Position numbers and translations under genes: made by a program. This document shows positions 24,491-36,400 of a stretch of 64,000 nt of DNA, piece after piece. The stretch comes from Chelonoidis abingdonii. Taxonomy: Eukaryota > Chordata > Testudines > Testudinidae. The notes beneath the pieces were generated by a model. That model had not been told where the DNA came from. It worked only from the letters and a program-made list of their open reading frames with translations, and did no database searches. The stretch is from positions 11,182,201 through 11,246,200 of the forward strand of contig NC_133770.1 in NCBI RefSeq assembly GCF_003597395.2. The letters are read 5' to 3'. How positions within the stretch are numbered: the first letter of the stretch is position 1; every line of letters begins with the position of its first letter.

Positions 24491-27400
24491 CTTTAGGGAG
24501 AAACTTTAAAAGGTCATTTTTTAATGTACTTAGCCGCTCGGGTACATGCTGACAGACAATCAAGTTTCAAAAATAAACAATGCTTGTTTAAGACCCGTCT
24601 TGAACTTCTCCCCTCAGTGAACTCTAGGGAGAATTCTAGATGTGCACGGTGTGGAGGCAGTGAGGAAATGCAATGCAACCCTATTGTATACTCAGTCTAT
24701 GTTCACTGACATCAGGGAACATGAGTTGCCACGTGAATCAGACCAGGGGTGCATCGAGGTCCTGTCATGTCCACTGCCTACATGCTGACTACTGTCTCAT
24801 TGATTTCTTATACTCCTTCATCTGCTGTCTCTTGTCTTACACTGAGATTGTAAGCTCTTTGGGGACAGGACTGTTTTGTTTTTCTGTGTTTGTACAGCAC
24901 CTAGCACACGGGGGTCCTGGTCCATGACTAGGACTGCTTGGCATTATGATAATACAAATAATAAATAAAAATGTAAAAATAACATTAATAATGTTCCTAA
25001 GCCCACTGACTCCTACAGTAGCTGGGTCATGACTCTGGTCCAGTATCCTGTCTACAACAGCGGCTAATACCAGATACTTTGGAAGAAGCATAGCCAGGAA
25101 ATCCTGTAGTGGACAAGTATGGACTTCTCTGCCCTTAGTGGTACTTTCTTCCTGACTCCAGGCAGTTAGTGGTTAGCTTGGATACTCCAGGTGAAATCTT
25201 GACGTTGTTGAAATCAGTGGGAACTTTGCTATTGACTTCAGTGTGGCTAGGATTTCACCCACCATATTTAGAGCAGAGGGATGATATGGTCAGTGATAAT
25301 TTTTTTTTCAGTTCTGAAACAATGGGCTGCAACTTTGTGGACACACCATCCTCAAATCAGATTGGAATCTTTCCCTTATGAGTGGAAACAATCTGCAACA
25401 CCATGCTTGCATTTTTTGCTCTCCATTGCATTTGGCACTTATTAAGTTAATCTTTCCTTGTGCATGAACCGCCCCCACCCAGTGAAGTCAGTGGAAAGAT
25501 TTCTCCTTTGATTGGGACTGACTTTGGATTGGCCCCTTGCTGAACCATTCAAGATGGAATATGCTTCATCCACATCTTATCCCCATCTTGTTCCCAGTGC
25601 TTCCATCCTCCTTTTGTGGATGTGTGGCTAATGAAAACACTGCATTCTCCTCTATCATTTCCCCACAAAGGGGTGACAGCAGTCAGATATGAAAGTGTGC
25701 ATGCTACCCTTTCTAGCATCGTCCTGGAATGCCACCTAAATGACACAACAATAGCACATGCTATGACAGGTACAGTTGGAAGATGAACAAGTAATTAGGT
25801 TTAACTCTTCTTTATTAACCACATGATGCTCGCTGAACTTGTTGGGTGTATATATGACATGTACACAGTAGGGTACACTCATCTGCTGTGCCACTGAATA
25901 CCCAGGTATACCTAATGTGTCAATGGGAATGTAAATACAACTTAGCAACTAATCTTCTATCTAAGGGAAACTCACTACCTTAAGAACTGTAACAATGGAA
26001 AGCTCGTTTTAAATGCTAAGCATTATTAGGACGCTGCACATCAACTAGACAATATATCCCTCAATCTTAATTCATGACTGAGATGCACAGACAAAGTTAG
26101 AGCCCAGTTTTATTGCATGGAAATGGGATTTCACACATGCACAATTACTGTAGCTTTGCCTATGTAAAAAGTGCAGAATGCTGCCTAAAACTTCCCTGTA
26201 AGCAGTGCCTTGGCAAGGCCAGTTTTATATATGCTTATATATATAATTTTCCCCCAAGCAGCCTTTCATTATAGGCCCAGATCAGATAATGTAAATCAGC
26301 ATCACTCCACTGAGAAAAGCTGATTTCCACATCTGAGGATTTGGCCCTATATTTTTAATTCTTCCCCCCACTTCACATCCATAGTAAATGGCACTCATAT
26401 GGAAAACCACAATGACTGCAAACCCCAGAGACCAATTTGGGTTAATAACAAACAAAATAACTGTCAAATCTAGGATCAAATCTACAAATCTGAAAGGCCA
26501 GAATCATAAATGCCATGGCCATGAATGCAATTTATGTCTCTCCATTCACTGTGCCAAAGGCCACAATTGAGAAAGTGCCCTTTAAAATAGAACTAAGTTA
26601 TTTAACAAAAATTAAAGAAACAGCAAATATTACGCACAGCAAAATGTTGGAAATAAATATTAAATCCCCTATGTCCATTCAAGGATGTCAAATCATTTTA
26701 CAAGCAGCAATGAAAATAGCTCCAAATCACCTCTGTAAAGTATGGAATTATTATTATTCCCATTTTACAGCTACATTGTAACATACGGATATCAAGAACC
26801 CAATCCTGCACTGGTAGTAGGAGTCCCAAGTGACTTTCTGAGCAGTTGCAGGGTAAGCCAGAGGCAAAAGCAGGAAGAGAACCCAGAATTATCTGACTGC
26901 TAGCCCTGTGCTTTGACCAAAAGACCATGCTTCCTGCTTTGATGAAGGCATTCTGAAATTTGGACGCAGTCAAGGAGTAGCTAGCTAATGAATTACAGCT
27001 GACAGGTGGGTTAGAAGGTGTGATCACAAGCAAATGTCATGCTAAACAGATGGGAGTGGAGGGAGAACAGGTAAAAATATCAAAAATCTTACCTCCCCGT
27101 TCAAGAAACAATAAAGAACAGCAACGACAAAGCCCTGGATAAACAGCAGAGAAAAGATCTTAAATTAAATTCCTCTAGGAACTGATTGAAAATAGGAGGG
27201 GGCAGGAGAGTGAATTGCTCGGCTACAAAGCACATACAGTAAGTGAATGAACACACAGTCAAAGAGAGATCCTTGTACAGCAGTCATAACAAATACAGAG
27301 TCCTCTTTTCTTTCTTTTTTTTAAAAAAAAGCAGAATTCATGGTATAATCACCTGGAAAGATCCCAGTCCCAGTTCAAACACTAGTCTCTCCCGTTTACT

Positions 27401-30400
27401 GACATTTTCAGGAGAAAAGGCAAACACAGTGTAGTGAATTCCAAACAAGGGGATAAGCAGCAGAGTGGAGCGGGCCAGCCTCCTGTTACGACAAATTGAA
27501 AGAATGTTAATATGTCTTTGCAGGGACAACTTGAGCTTTGATTAACAGTCTGTGGTGTTCCATTTGCAAAAAATAACAATAAATGAAAATAATATATATA
27601 AAATTTTCCGATTCGTTCCCGTCCCCTGATTTTGCCCACATTTTATTCTGTCCCCATTTTCTGATACTTGGTACAGTCTGAGTATGAATATGTGTCGATA
27701 GTTTAGAACTGTGGACTATCGTATTCTCTTATTTTGCTTGCATTTTCTTCTGGACAGGGACTGTCTCTTACTAGGGATATGTCCAGTATCAAACACAATG
27801 GGGCTTTGATCTTAGCAGTGGTCTCTGAGTGCTACCATAATACAAATTAAAATCAAGAACAATAGCACCACTTGACTGCCTTCTTTATATGCAGCCCCCA
27901 GAATCTCCTCTCTGTGTGTTCACCTCTTCTTGAAAGAGAAAAGGTTTCCACTGTATTATGCAAGCACGACTCTACTGCCCAGGGGCCTGATTCTGCTTTC
28001 ACTTACACTGGTGGAAAGCATGTGTAACACCATTGAAATCAACTATGTTGCACCAACGTAAAATGGTGTGAGAGGAAAATCGAGCCCAGTGGGTCTAGAC
28101 AAGAATATTGGGAACTAAATATGTACTAGTGAGCAATTGATTCTATATGGATGAAATTCACGCCACACAGAGGGCCAGCACAATGTCTATGCATCACTCA
28201 AGCTCTAATTAAGCAAGCCTATGCTTGGTGAGGCAGCTTGCCACCATGAGAAACCATCTCTTGCATTCTGCTACAATACAAGTTGAATTTTTATGGGTAA
28301 GCACACAAAAGGAACACGCCAACTGAATGCCTATCTGCAAACAAAGCAGGTATAGCGGTTACAAAGAATAACTTCTGAATTGCAAAGGTTAATTTCCTCC
28401 AGTAGAAAGATGGTGGGTGAGAGACATCTGATGGGGACACATGAACATGTCCCTTAAAATGAGCTGGCATACAGGTGGGAATAGAGAAAGAAAGAGGCCC
28501 TGGCTGAGCTCTGGAAGAACTCCCCGCAATTATTTCATTGGCAGTGCTGACATAGCTATACTAAATGCCCCTGCAAAAATGTGACACTGGCTCATTGCTG
28601 GCAGTATTCTTGGCAGCATCCCCTCCCCATGCTCTGAAGCACAAGAAGAGAGAGCAGGCTAACAGAATCTTCAAACCTATTTGACACTACAATATTTAAG
28701 CTCACCATGAAATGAGAAGAGATCAAGCTGAGGCATGAAGATAGACAAGGAGATATCTCTCTCCAAAATCCATCATTTTAGAGACAAGATGTTTAAAAAA
28801 AAACCCAGCTTGAATGGAAAGTATATTGTTTCACAATGGATGGAAATGGCATGCTCTAATTCAGCCACAAGTTATTGGGTTCAATTGAGAAATGCTTGGG
28901 TAAATTTCTATGACCTGCACTAAGCAGGATGTGTGATTAGTTGATCAAAATGGTCCCTATTGGCTTTAAAATCTAAGAATCTGTAACTGCAATGCCATCT
29001 CAGGATTGGAGGATATTGTCTTTAATTAACCCCTTGAAAACCTTGAAGGAAATACATGCACAGTGAACACTAAGAAAGAAGTGTTTTATACACACACAGA
29101 TTTATAGAAGATCAAAAATTGGCTCAAAACAAGTTAGTAAAGGAGATTGTAATGGATATAAAAGAATTAGATGTTGTTAAGGAGTCTGTCTCGTCTGACT
29201 GAAGCATACTATTCCTGAACCAGGATGTCAAGACAAAGATTCTAAGCTGGTTGGTGAGACTTTCTGAAATACTAAATAAAATCATGCTTTAAACAGAACA
29301 CATTTCCTCACTCTTTTAAAGAAGGAATCATGTGCTTTCATAATTGTGCTTCCGTTACTGCTATGGAGAAAACACATGAACTAACAAATGAACTTTCTAA
29401 TGTGATGGCTCAATGCTCCATATTCTGCAAAGACAAAGAAAACAAACAGAAATGGATGAAAGAGCAAGCCTAGATGAAAGACAACTTGAAGTATCCGGTG
29501 CAATAGACTGGCCATGTCACAAAAGGACATTGGAGAAGGGCATTAACAACCTCCATCTTAAAGGAACTGAGATCCCTACAATTTATATACTGTGCAGATC
29601 TTGTACATAACAAAACGGCTGGCGAGAAACCAAAAGCCAACAAACACAAAATTAAAACAACTGATGTAACAAAAACTATCCGTAGATATTTTTCAGCATT
29701 GGCAGCCAGCTGTCACATCTGCAGATGGGTCACAGCCAAAACCTGGGATCTCAATACCCATGAACTTGGGGAAGTCTGCACATGAATCTCAATTTCACAG
29801 CTGGCCCTATTGCTACAAAAAGTGAAACCCAAACCAGTTCTAAACATCCCCTGGATTGAGCAGACATTTGTATCCAGGTACAATTTTTGCAGCTCTCTAT
29901 AGATGTTTCTGAATGAGAAGGTTTGGCAACACGATGGTGGGTAGTCACCATGCAATGGGCAGAAAGAGTCTGTTGAGGATGAAGTGATGATTCCTGTTGT
30001 TTTATCAGAAGCAGCAGCAGGAAAGAAAAATGAAAGCAGAAGCAGTGATGGAAGCAAGACTGTTACAGCGTGCTGCCTCCATTTACATTCATGGCTACAG
30101 AACTTAATAGACATGCTACTGAAGTTGCAGAAACACTAGCTCGCCAACCAAACATTACTTGGCTGTTTGGAAGGGACACCGCCTCTAAGAAATGAGACTA
30201 AGCTCCTGGCTACAGTCCAACACCCCTAAAAACAGCAGAGTTAGCTAAAATGCCCTGTTAAACAATGAACAAGGCAGAACATCTATTGTTTTGATGGCCA
30301 TCTTCAATGAAAGCCTTAAAAATGAGAGATTTTGTTATTACAGTTTCAGGGATGGGTTCTCTCGCTTTTATAGTGTGACTGGCAGTCAGAGTAGCAATGG

Positions 30401-33400
30401 AGTTTTATTGTGAGAAAACATGGATTCATTTTTTCCTTTTCTTTTTCTTCATCTCCTGATTGATGAGGTTGCCTCAACCAACCTGAATTCTAATACCCTA
30501 AGTGAGGTACATTTACAATAGAAGGGAAGAAATAACAACGAGAAAAGTTCCATAACCTTGTCCTCTATATGGAATCTTTCATTTGCATTAATGGGCTTGT
30601 TTGGAGACAGGTTGCTGAAGCCCATGTGCACTGCTGGGGGCATAGGTCTGCATGAATCAAAGATGGAAAAGATCAACTATGTTAGATGAATTTAGTGCCC
30701 ATTCCAGTGATTTGTATTGAATATTCTACCCTATTAATATTTCACATTTTAAACAAGATTTTAAAACACATGATTGGTCTTTGCATGTGTGGTTGGGAAA
30801 ATAAACACCTTCATTTGAGAAAATCAGAGATTTTGTGTGTGTGCGCTGTGATCTGGAATGGAGTTCTAAGTAAATAATAGAGAGGTTTTCAAAGCTATCA
30901 AAATATTTAAATGACCATTAATTTCTAATCATAAGTCTAATTCTACAGGGAATGCCTTATACGGCTTTGAAAATTCCATCCAAAATAACCAAATACGCAT
31001 AACAATGACTAAGTGGAGTTGGGTGGATAAGGGAATGATAAAGCTCTATAAGTATTTGAAGTACATAAAAACATGGCTATAGAGGAATTATGTAGAGTGG
31101 TACAAGAGGATAAGAACTAGGAGTAAAAGATTAAAATTAATAATATGATTATTAAGCCAGAATGTAAATAAGAACATATTGACCACAAGAGCTAATACAA
31201 TGCAGAATTGTCTCACCATTGCTTAGGGCACTAAAAACTGGATTGGACAATTTTCAGAGTAGCAGCCGTGTTAGTCTGTATCCGCAAAAAGAACAGGAGT
31301 ACTTGTGGCACTTTAGAGACTAACAAATTTATTTCGACAATAACATTCTTGTTAGTCACAAGGTGGCACTATTACAGATTGTCTCAGTTGCATGTATAGG
31401 TAGGTAGAACTTGGAGAAATGCTTTATAGTCGTGGTGCAGATCTTCTAAGAAGCAGAGCATAACTCCAGAAAAGTTTGTCTTGAGAAGCTTTCTAAGAAT
31501 TGTTTTTTTGGTTTGTCTGACTGAAATAATTGCTTAGGTACTGCACAGACCCACAGATGCAAAACAAACATTACCAGGGAAATTACCCAGGAATTTTTCA
31601 AAAGCATCTAAGGGAGGGAGGCAGCCAACTCCCATCCCCCTTAGACATTGCTGAAAATCCCAGCCTCTGTGGGTTAATAAAAAAACCAAGAAAATCATTA
31701 CTGATAAAGCATTAGGAAACAACTGCCAGTAGGGAGAACAAGCTGTCCTAAATGTTTTCTTCCATCTTAATTAATAAGATTCAACAGAGACACATCTTGT
31801 AACTTAGAAATCCTGGGAGGTAGAATGGTGAGAGAGAGATTGTGAAGGCTTGGTGAGTGAGCGTCCTTGTCAGGCACACAGACAGGCCCCAAAGGGAGGA
31901 GGGCCGTGACTCTGGAACGGATTCTGTGAGGAAGCTCTGGGGTTTATCTGTTGTTCTTGCTTCTGGGAAAGAGGGAATCATGAAAAAACAGCAGCTGAAG
32001 GCTGCCTCTCTCTTCTCCTCTAGATGTCTTCTGCTTACTGAAGTTGTGTCTGTGTCATGGTTCCCAGGACTGTGCCTGCTTGTGCCAGTCTGGTCATGAG
32101 GCTACCTAACAGAACTACGTCCTTGCCATATATATAAGCTTAAGGCAATGCTACTCTGTGCACATTAAGATTGAGACAACATTGACAACTATTTCAACAG
32201 ACTGATTGAGGCCTACTGCTGAGTCCCTGGTTCTCTTTTCTTGACAACCTTCATATAAAACTTCTGGGGTCCCCCAAGGATCTCTACTGGGACCAGTGCT
32301 ATTCAACACATTCAATAAATGATGCGGAAAAAGTGAGGCGGCAAAATTTGGAGATGATACAAAATTACTCAAGATATTTAAGTCCAAAGCAGACTGCAAA
32401 GAGCTGCAAAAGGATCTCACAAAAGTGGGTGACTGGGCAACAAAATGGCAGATGAAAATCAGTGTTGATAAATGCAAAGTAAGGCACACTGGAAAAAATT
32501 ATCCCAACTACACATACAAAATGAAGGGACCTAAATTAGCTGTTGCCACTCAAACAAGAGATCTTGGAGTCATTGTGGATCTCATAGGTGGTGGATATAA
32601 TAGGCCAGTGGAGGCTCAGCTTACCTTGGCACAGCTGCCGCCGACACACTGCTGGACTTCGAGGCCCTGCACTTCGCCTTTTCTCCTCCCAGCTCCATCC
32701 CTTTCCTGAGGCCCCCACTGCCCACTACTGCCTGGTGAGTGAATCCCTCCTCTCCTCCACTCCACCACCCATCTCCTGAGGTCCTTACCACTCACTGCAT
32801 CCCTTCTCACTCTCCACCCCGAGACCCCCCCCTCGCCTGCCACTCACCAAGTCCCTCCTCACTCCCTGCCCTCACCAGATCCCCCACCTGCCACTCGCCA
32901 CTTCCCTCCTTTCCTTCACCCCCACTCCCGCGAGAACCCCCACTTCTCACCATGTCCCTCCTCACCCCCTTACCCCCACAGAAGTGCTGGAGTGAGCAGC
33001 GAGCAGGGACGCAGCAAGCAGCAGGCGGCGGGGAGTGTCTCACAGGATGGGGCCTGAGGAAGGATGCACCGTGAGGTGTAGGGGGGGGGTAAGGAGGGAT
33101 GCAGCCAGTGGGGGAGCCTCACAGGGCAGGAAGGTGAAGAAACACATGGTGAGTAGAGGGCGTGGCATCTCTTGGGACTGAGGGAGACGAGGGATGTGGT
33201 GAATGACAGGTGAGTGGGGTCTCACGGAATGGGGGTGCATCTCACAGAGGAGGAGGCTGAAGGAGGGGAGAGATGGTGGGCAGCCTCGCGGGGGGTGAGT
33301 GGAGGAGAGAAGGGACATGGTAAGCAGCGGCGAGGCACGAGAGCGGGCAGGGCACAGGCACCGACTTTTCAAAGTGCTGGGGGGTGCTCAGTCCCTAGCT

Positions 33401-36400
33401 TTGCCCCATGCCCCATGGCCACGGTGCGTCTTTCCACCCAGCTCCGTCCCCTCCCCCGAGCACACCGCATCGTCGTTCCTTCCCTCCAGAGCGCCACAAA
33501 ACAGGGCGGCATGGGGAGGTGCTGATCTGCAGGGCCTGCTGGCAGAAGGGAGGTGCTGGGCGATTGCTGATTGAGAGGCTGCCGATGGGTGTTCAGCACC
33601 CACCATTTTTCCCTATGGGTGCTTCAGCTCTGGAGCACCCACAGAGTCGGCACCTATGGGGCAGGGACTGGGCTAACAGAAAAGCGTTAACAGAATGTTA
33701 TGAACCAATTAGAAAGGGATAGATAATAAAATAAAAAAGATCTTAATGTAAATCCATGGTATGCCCACACCTTGAATACTATCATAGAATCATAGAATAT
33801 CAGGGTTGGAAGGGATCTCAGGAGGTCATCTAGTCCAACCCCCTGCTCAAAGCAGGACCAATCCCCAACTAAATCATCCAACTGTGTGCAGTTCAAATCA
33901 CCCCATCTCAAAAATGATATATTAGAATTGGAAAAGTTAACAAGAAGGGCAACAAAAATGATTAGGGATATGAAACAGCTTCCATATGAGGAGAGATTAA
34001 AAAAAAACTGGGACTGATCAGCTTAGAAAAGAGATGATTAAAATGGGATATGATAGAGGTCTACAAAATAATGAATGGGGTGGACAAGGTAAGTGTTATT
34101 TATCCTTCACCTAACACAAGAACCAGGTGTTACCCAATGAAATTAATAGGCAGCAAATTTAAAAATAATATATGGGAGTACTTCACACAATGCCCAGTCA
34201 ACCCATGGAACTCATTTGGATGTGAAAGCCAAATGTATAACTGGGTTAAAAAATGAATTAGAAACATTCATGGGGGAATAGGCCTGTAAATGCTATTAGT
34301 CAAGATGGTCAGAGATGCAGCTCCCTGCTTTGGGTGTTCCTAAACCTCTGATGGCTAGAAGCTGAGACCAGAAGATTGGGAATGGATCACTCGATAACTG
34401 CCCTGTTTTGTTCACTTCCTCTGAAGCCACTGGCACTGGCCACTGGCAGAAGACAGGATGCTGGGCTATATGGACCATTGGTCCTACCCAGTGTGGTCAT
34501 TCTTATGTTAAGCTGTCAATGAATCCAAGGGATTTGTGAAGCTGTAATCTTAGAAAAAGATTTATATAATGGTTATTATGCTATTTTGGACCCCTCCTTT
34601 AAAGAAAAAAAAAGGCTAAAATTGGTTTCTAGTTTAATTTGGAATATGTACAAGAAACTCAGGATGAGAAAATCGTATTTTAAAGAGGAGGAGAAGGGGC
34701 TACAGACCTACTTGTACATTAAGTAATGGAGGAATGGGATGCTGTAGGTATAATTAAATGATTGGTTTATGCTCCACTGCTTGTGTTTGTATTTTGGAAT
34801 ATTCAGCATCTATTTATTGGAGACATTGGCGAGTTTTAATAAAAACCAAGCAATGAAGGCAAAATCTGAGACGGGTGGATATGGAGAGGGTACGGTTGTT
34901 TGGGAATGCAGCAATCTCCTGGAGGGAGACATTTTCTGTGTATTTCCAGAGCTTTGAAATATAGATGATTCAGTCAACGGCTTGCCTATCTCTGCCGGTC
35001 TGGAAAACAGACCACTTAGATCTGCAGGGCCTCTTCTGAAATCGAACAGGGTAGCTGGTTACATCTCTCTTGTTTGGCATGCCAGTGAGAATGCTAGTAC
35101 TTAATGCCTTCAGCCTAACAACTGAATGGCATGAATACTAAACTAACCTGTCACAGCTAGACAGCAGCTCTCATGAACACGCTGGAGGTATGTTACAGGG
35201 ATGGCATATGGAGAGCTAACATTGCCTGCTGCCTGTGCCCAGTTTATATTATGGTAGCTAGAAGACTTCAGCTGTCGATCTGCCACCTTTCAACTGCTCT
35301 GAATTCACTTAGAGTGAAATTCACCATTATGCAGAGGCTCAGCATTAGGCCTGTCCACCATTGCCCTATGAATTAAATAGTGAATTTCATCCTTAAAAAT
35401 GAATTTAGCTCAGAAATGCGGATTTCAGTTTCTATGGTGTTCTCAGATCACTACCTTCTCTGGACTGAGCAAATATCTTTTGCCAATTTTTTTAAACAAT
35501 TATTTTCTTCTTCTTTTCCTACTTTTTATTTCTTTTGTTTGTTTTTATTCAAGATCTGTTCCTTGGCTGAATCTTTTTGGGCAGTTCCTCTGCTCTCTTT
35601 TTGTAAGTAACCTCAGAAGAGATCCAGTCTCTAAACTAGAAAAAAATATATTTTCAGGCTTAAAATGGGATAGGTTAGAAGGCAAAGGGAAAAAATGTGC
35701 AACCATTAAGAAGGGAAATTTCCCTGACCTTGACAAAAGGCTGTATTGTGTTTAGATCAGTTTGACAGGCCATCTTTGAGAGTGCAGGTTCAAATCACAA
35801 GACTTTACCATGGAATTCCAGTGAAAGTTGGGCTTTACATCATACAGCATAGCAAATATACTTAAATACATTTTAGGCCAGATCCGTAGCTGGCATAAAC
35901 TGCTGTAGCTCCATTGACTTCAGTGGAAGTATACCAATATATACCAGATGTGGATCTGGTCCATATTTTTCATATTTATCTTTTCCTAACAAAGTTTCAG
36001 TCAAAGTACTTTCTTTCCAAGGTGCATAGCACTACCTTGCTACATAATGATTAATAACTTTTTCTTTAAAAACGGGCAGGTTTGTTAAAAGTTTTCATAA
36101 AGACTTTGTGGGTATATTACACACTGATTCAAAAATCAACTGAACTCAATAAAAACCATTCCCACTGACTTCAAAAGGCTTTGGATTAAGCCCTAATTTT
36201 GCTATTCATAATCATAAATCATGTTGGTCAATAAACTAACACATTTCAAACAAATAAGCTTAACATTCTTGATTGTGCTGTATCAGCAGAAGTACACAAC
36301 AAAAAAAAAATAAACCAAAATCATCCACATGCAACAAGAAATAATGAACAGTTTCCCTTCTGCCCCGCTGCTAATATAAACCATTTATTTGCAACATGCC

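Larger units (their letters stand above)
24491..27092 (-). other. ADCYAP1R1: ADCYAP1R1 intron between TM7 and C-tail exons
   Basis: The intron is 2602 bp, with donor gtaaga and acceptor ctaaag. It contains a dispersed repeat at about 24825-24965 (gagattgtaagctctttggg ... gtttgtacagcacctagcac) and an antisense-type MIR-like stretch at about 26720-26960. No other exon is seen. Confidence 0.85.
32245..34512 (+). mobile_element. CR1/L3-type LINE (3' RT end and 3' UTR), broken by nested insertions
   Basis: The first part (32245-32585) encodes, with breaks, the end of a LINE reverse transcriptase: [19 protein letters not shown] ... [15 protein letters not shown]. The 3' part resumes near 33670 (ttatgaaccaattagaaagg) and runs through ggcaacaaaaatgattaggg, gatatgatagaggtctacaa and gtgtggtcattcttatgtta. 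Two younger pieces interrupt it: 32587 to about 33665 (minisatellite-like plus a TIR element) and 33781-33880 (a CR1 terminus). It is non-functional. Confidence 0.88.

Noticed and set aside
24294..24563. 89-codon frame overlapping the ADCYAP1R1 last exon in another frame
   Set aside because: Shadow of the real exon; the true frame is fixed by the splice site and the conserved tail.
32425..32709. 94-codon frame with reverse-transcriptase-like start
   Set aside because: LINE remnant running into inserted sequence; counted under the mobile element.
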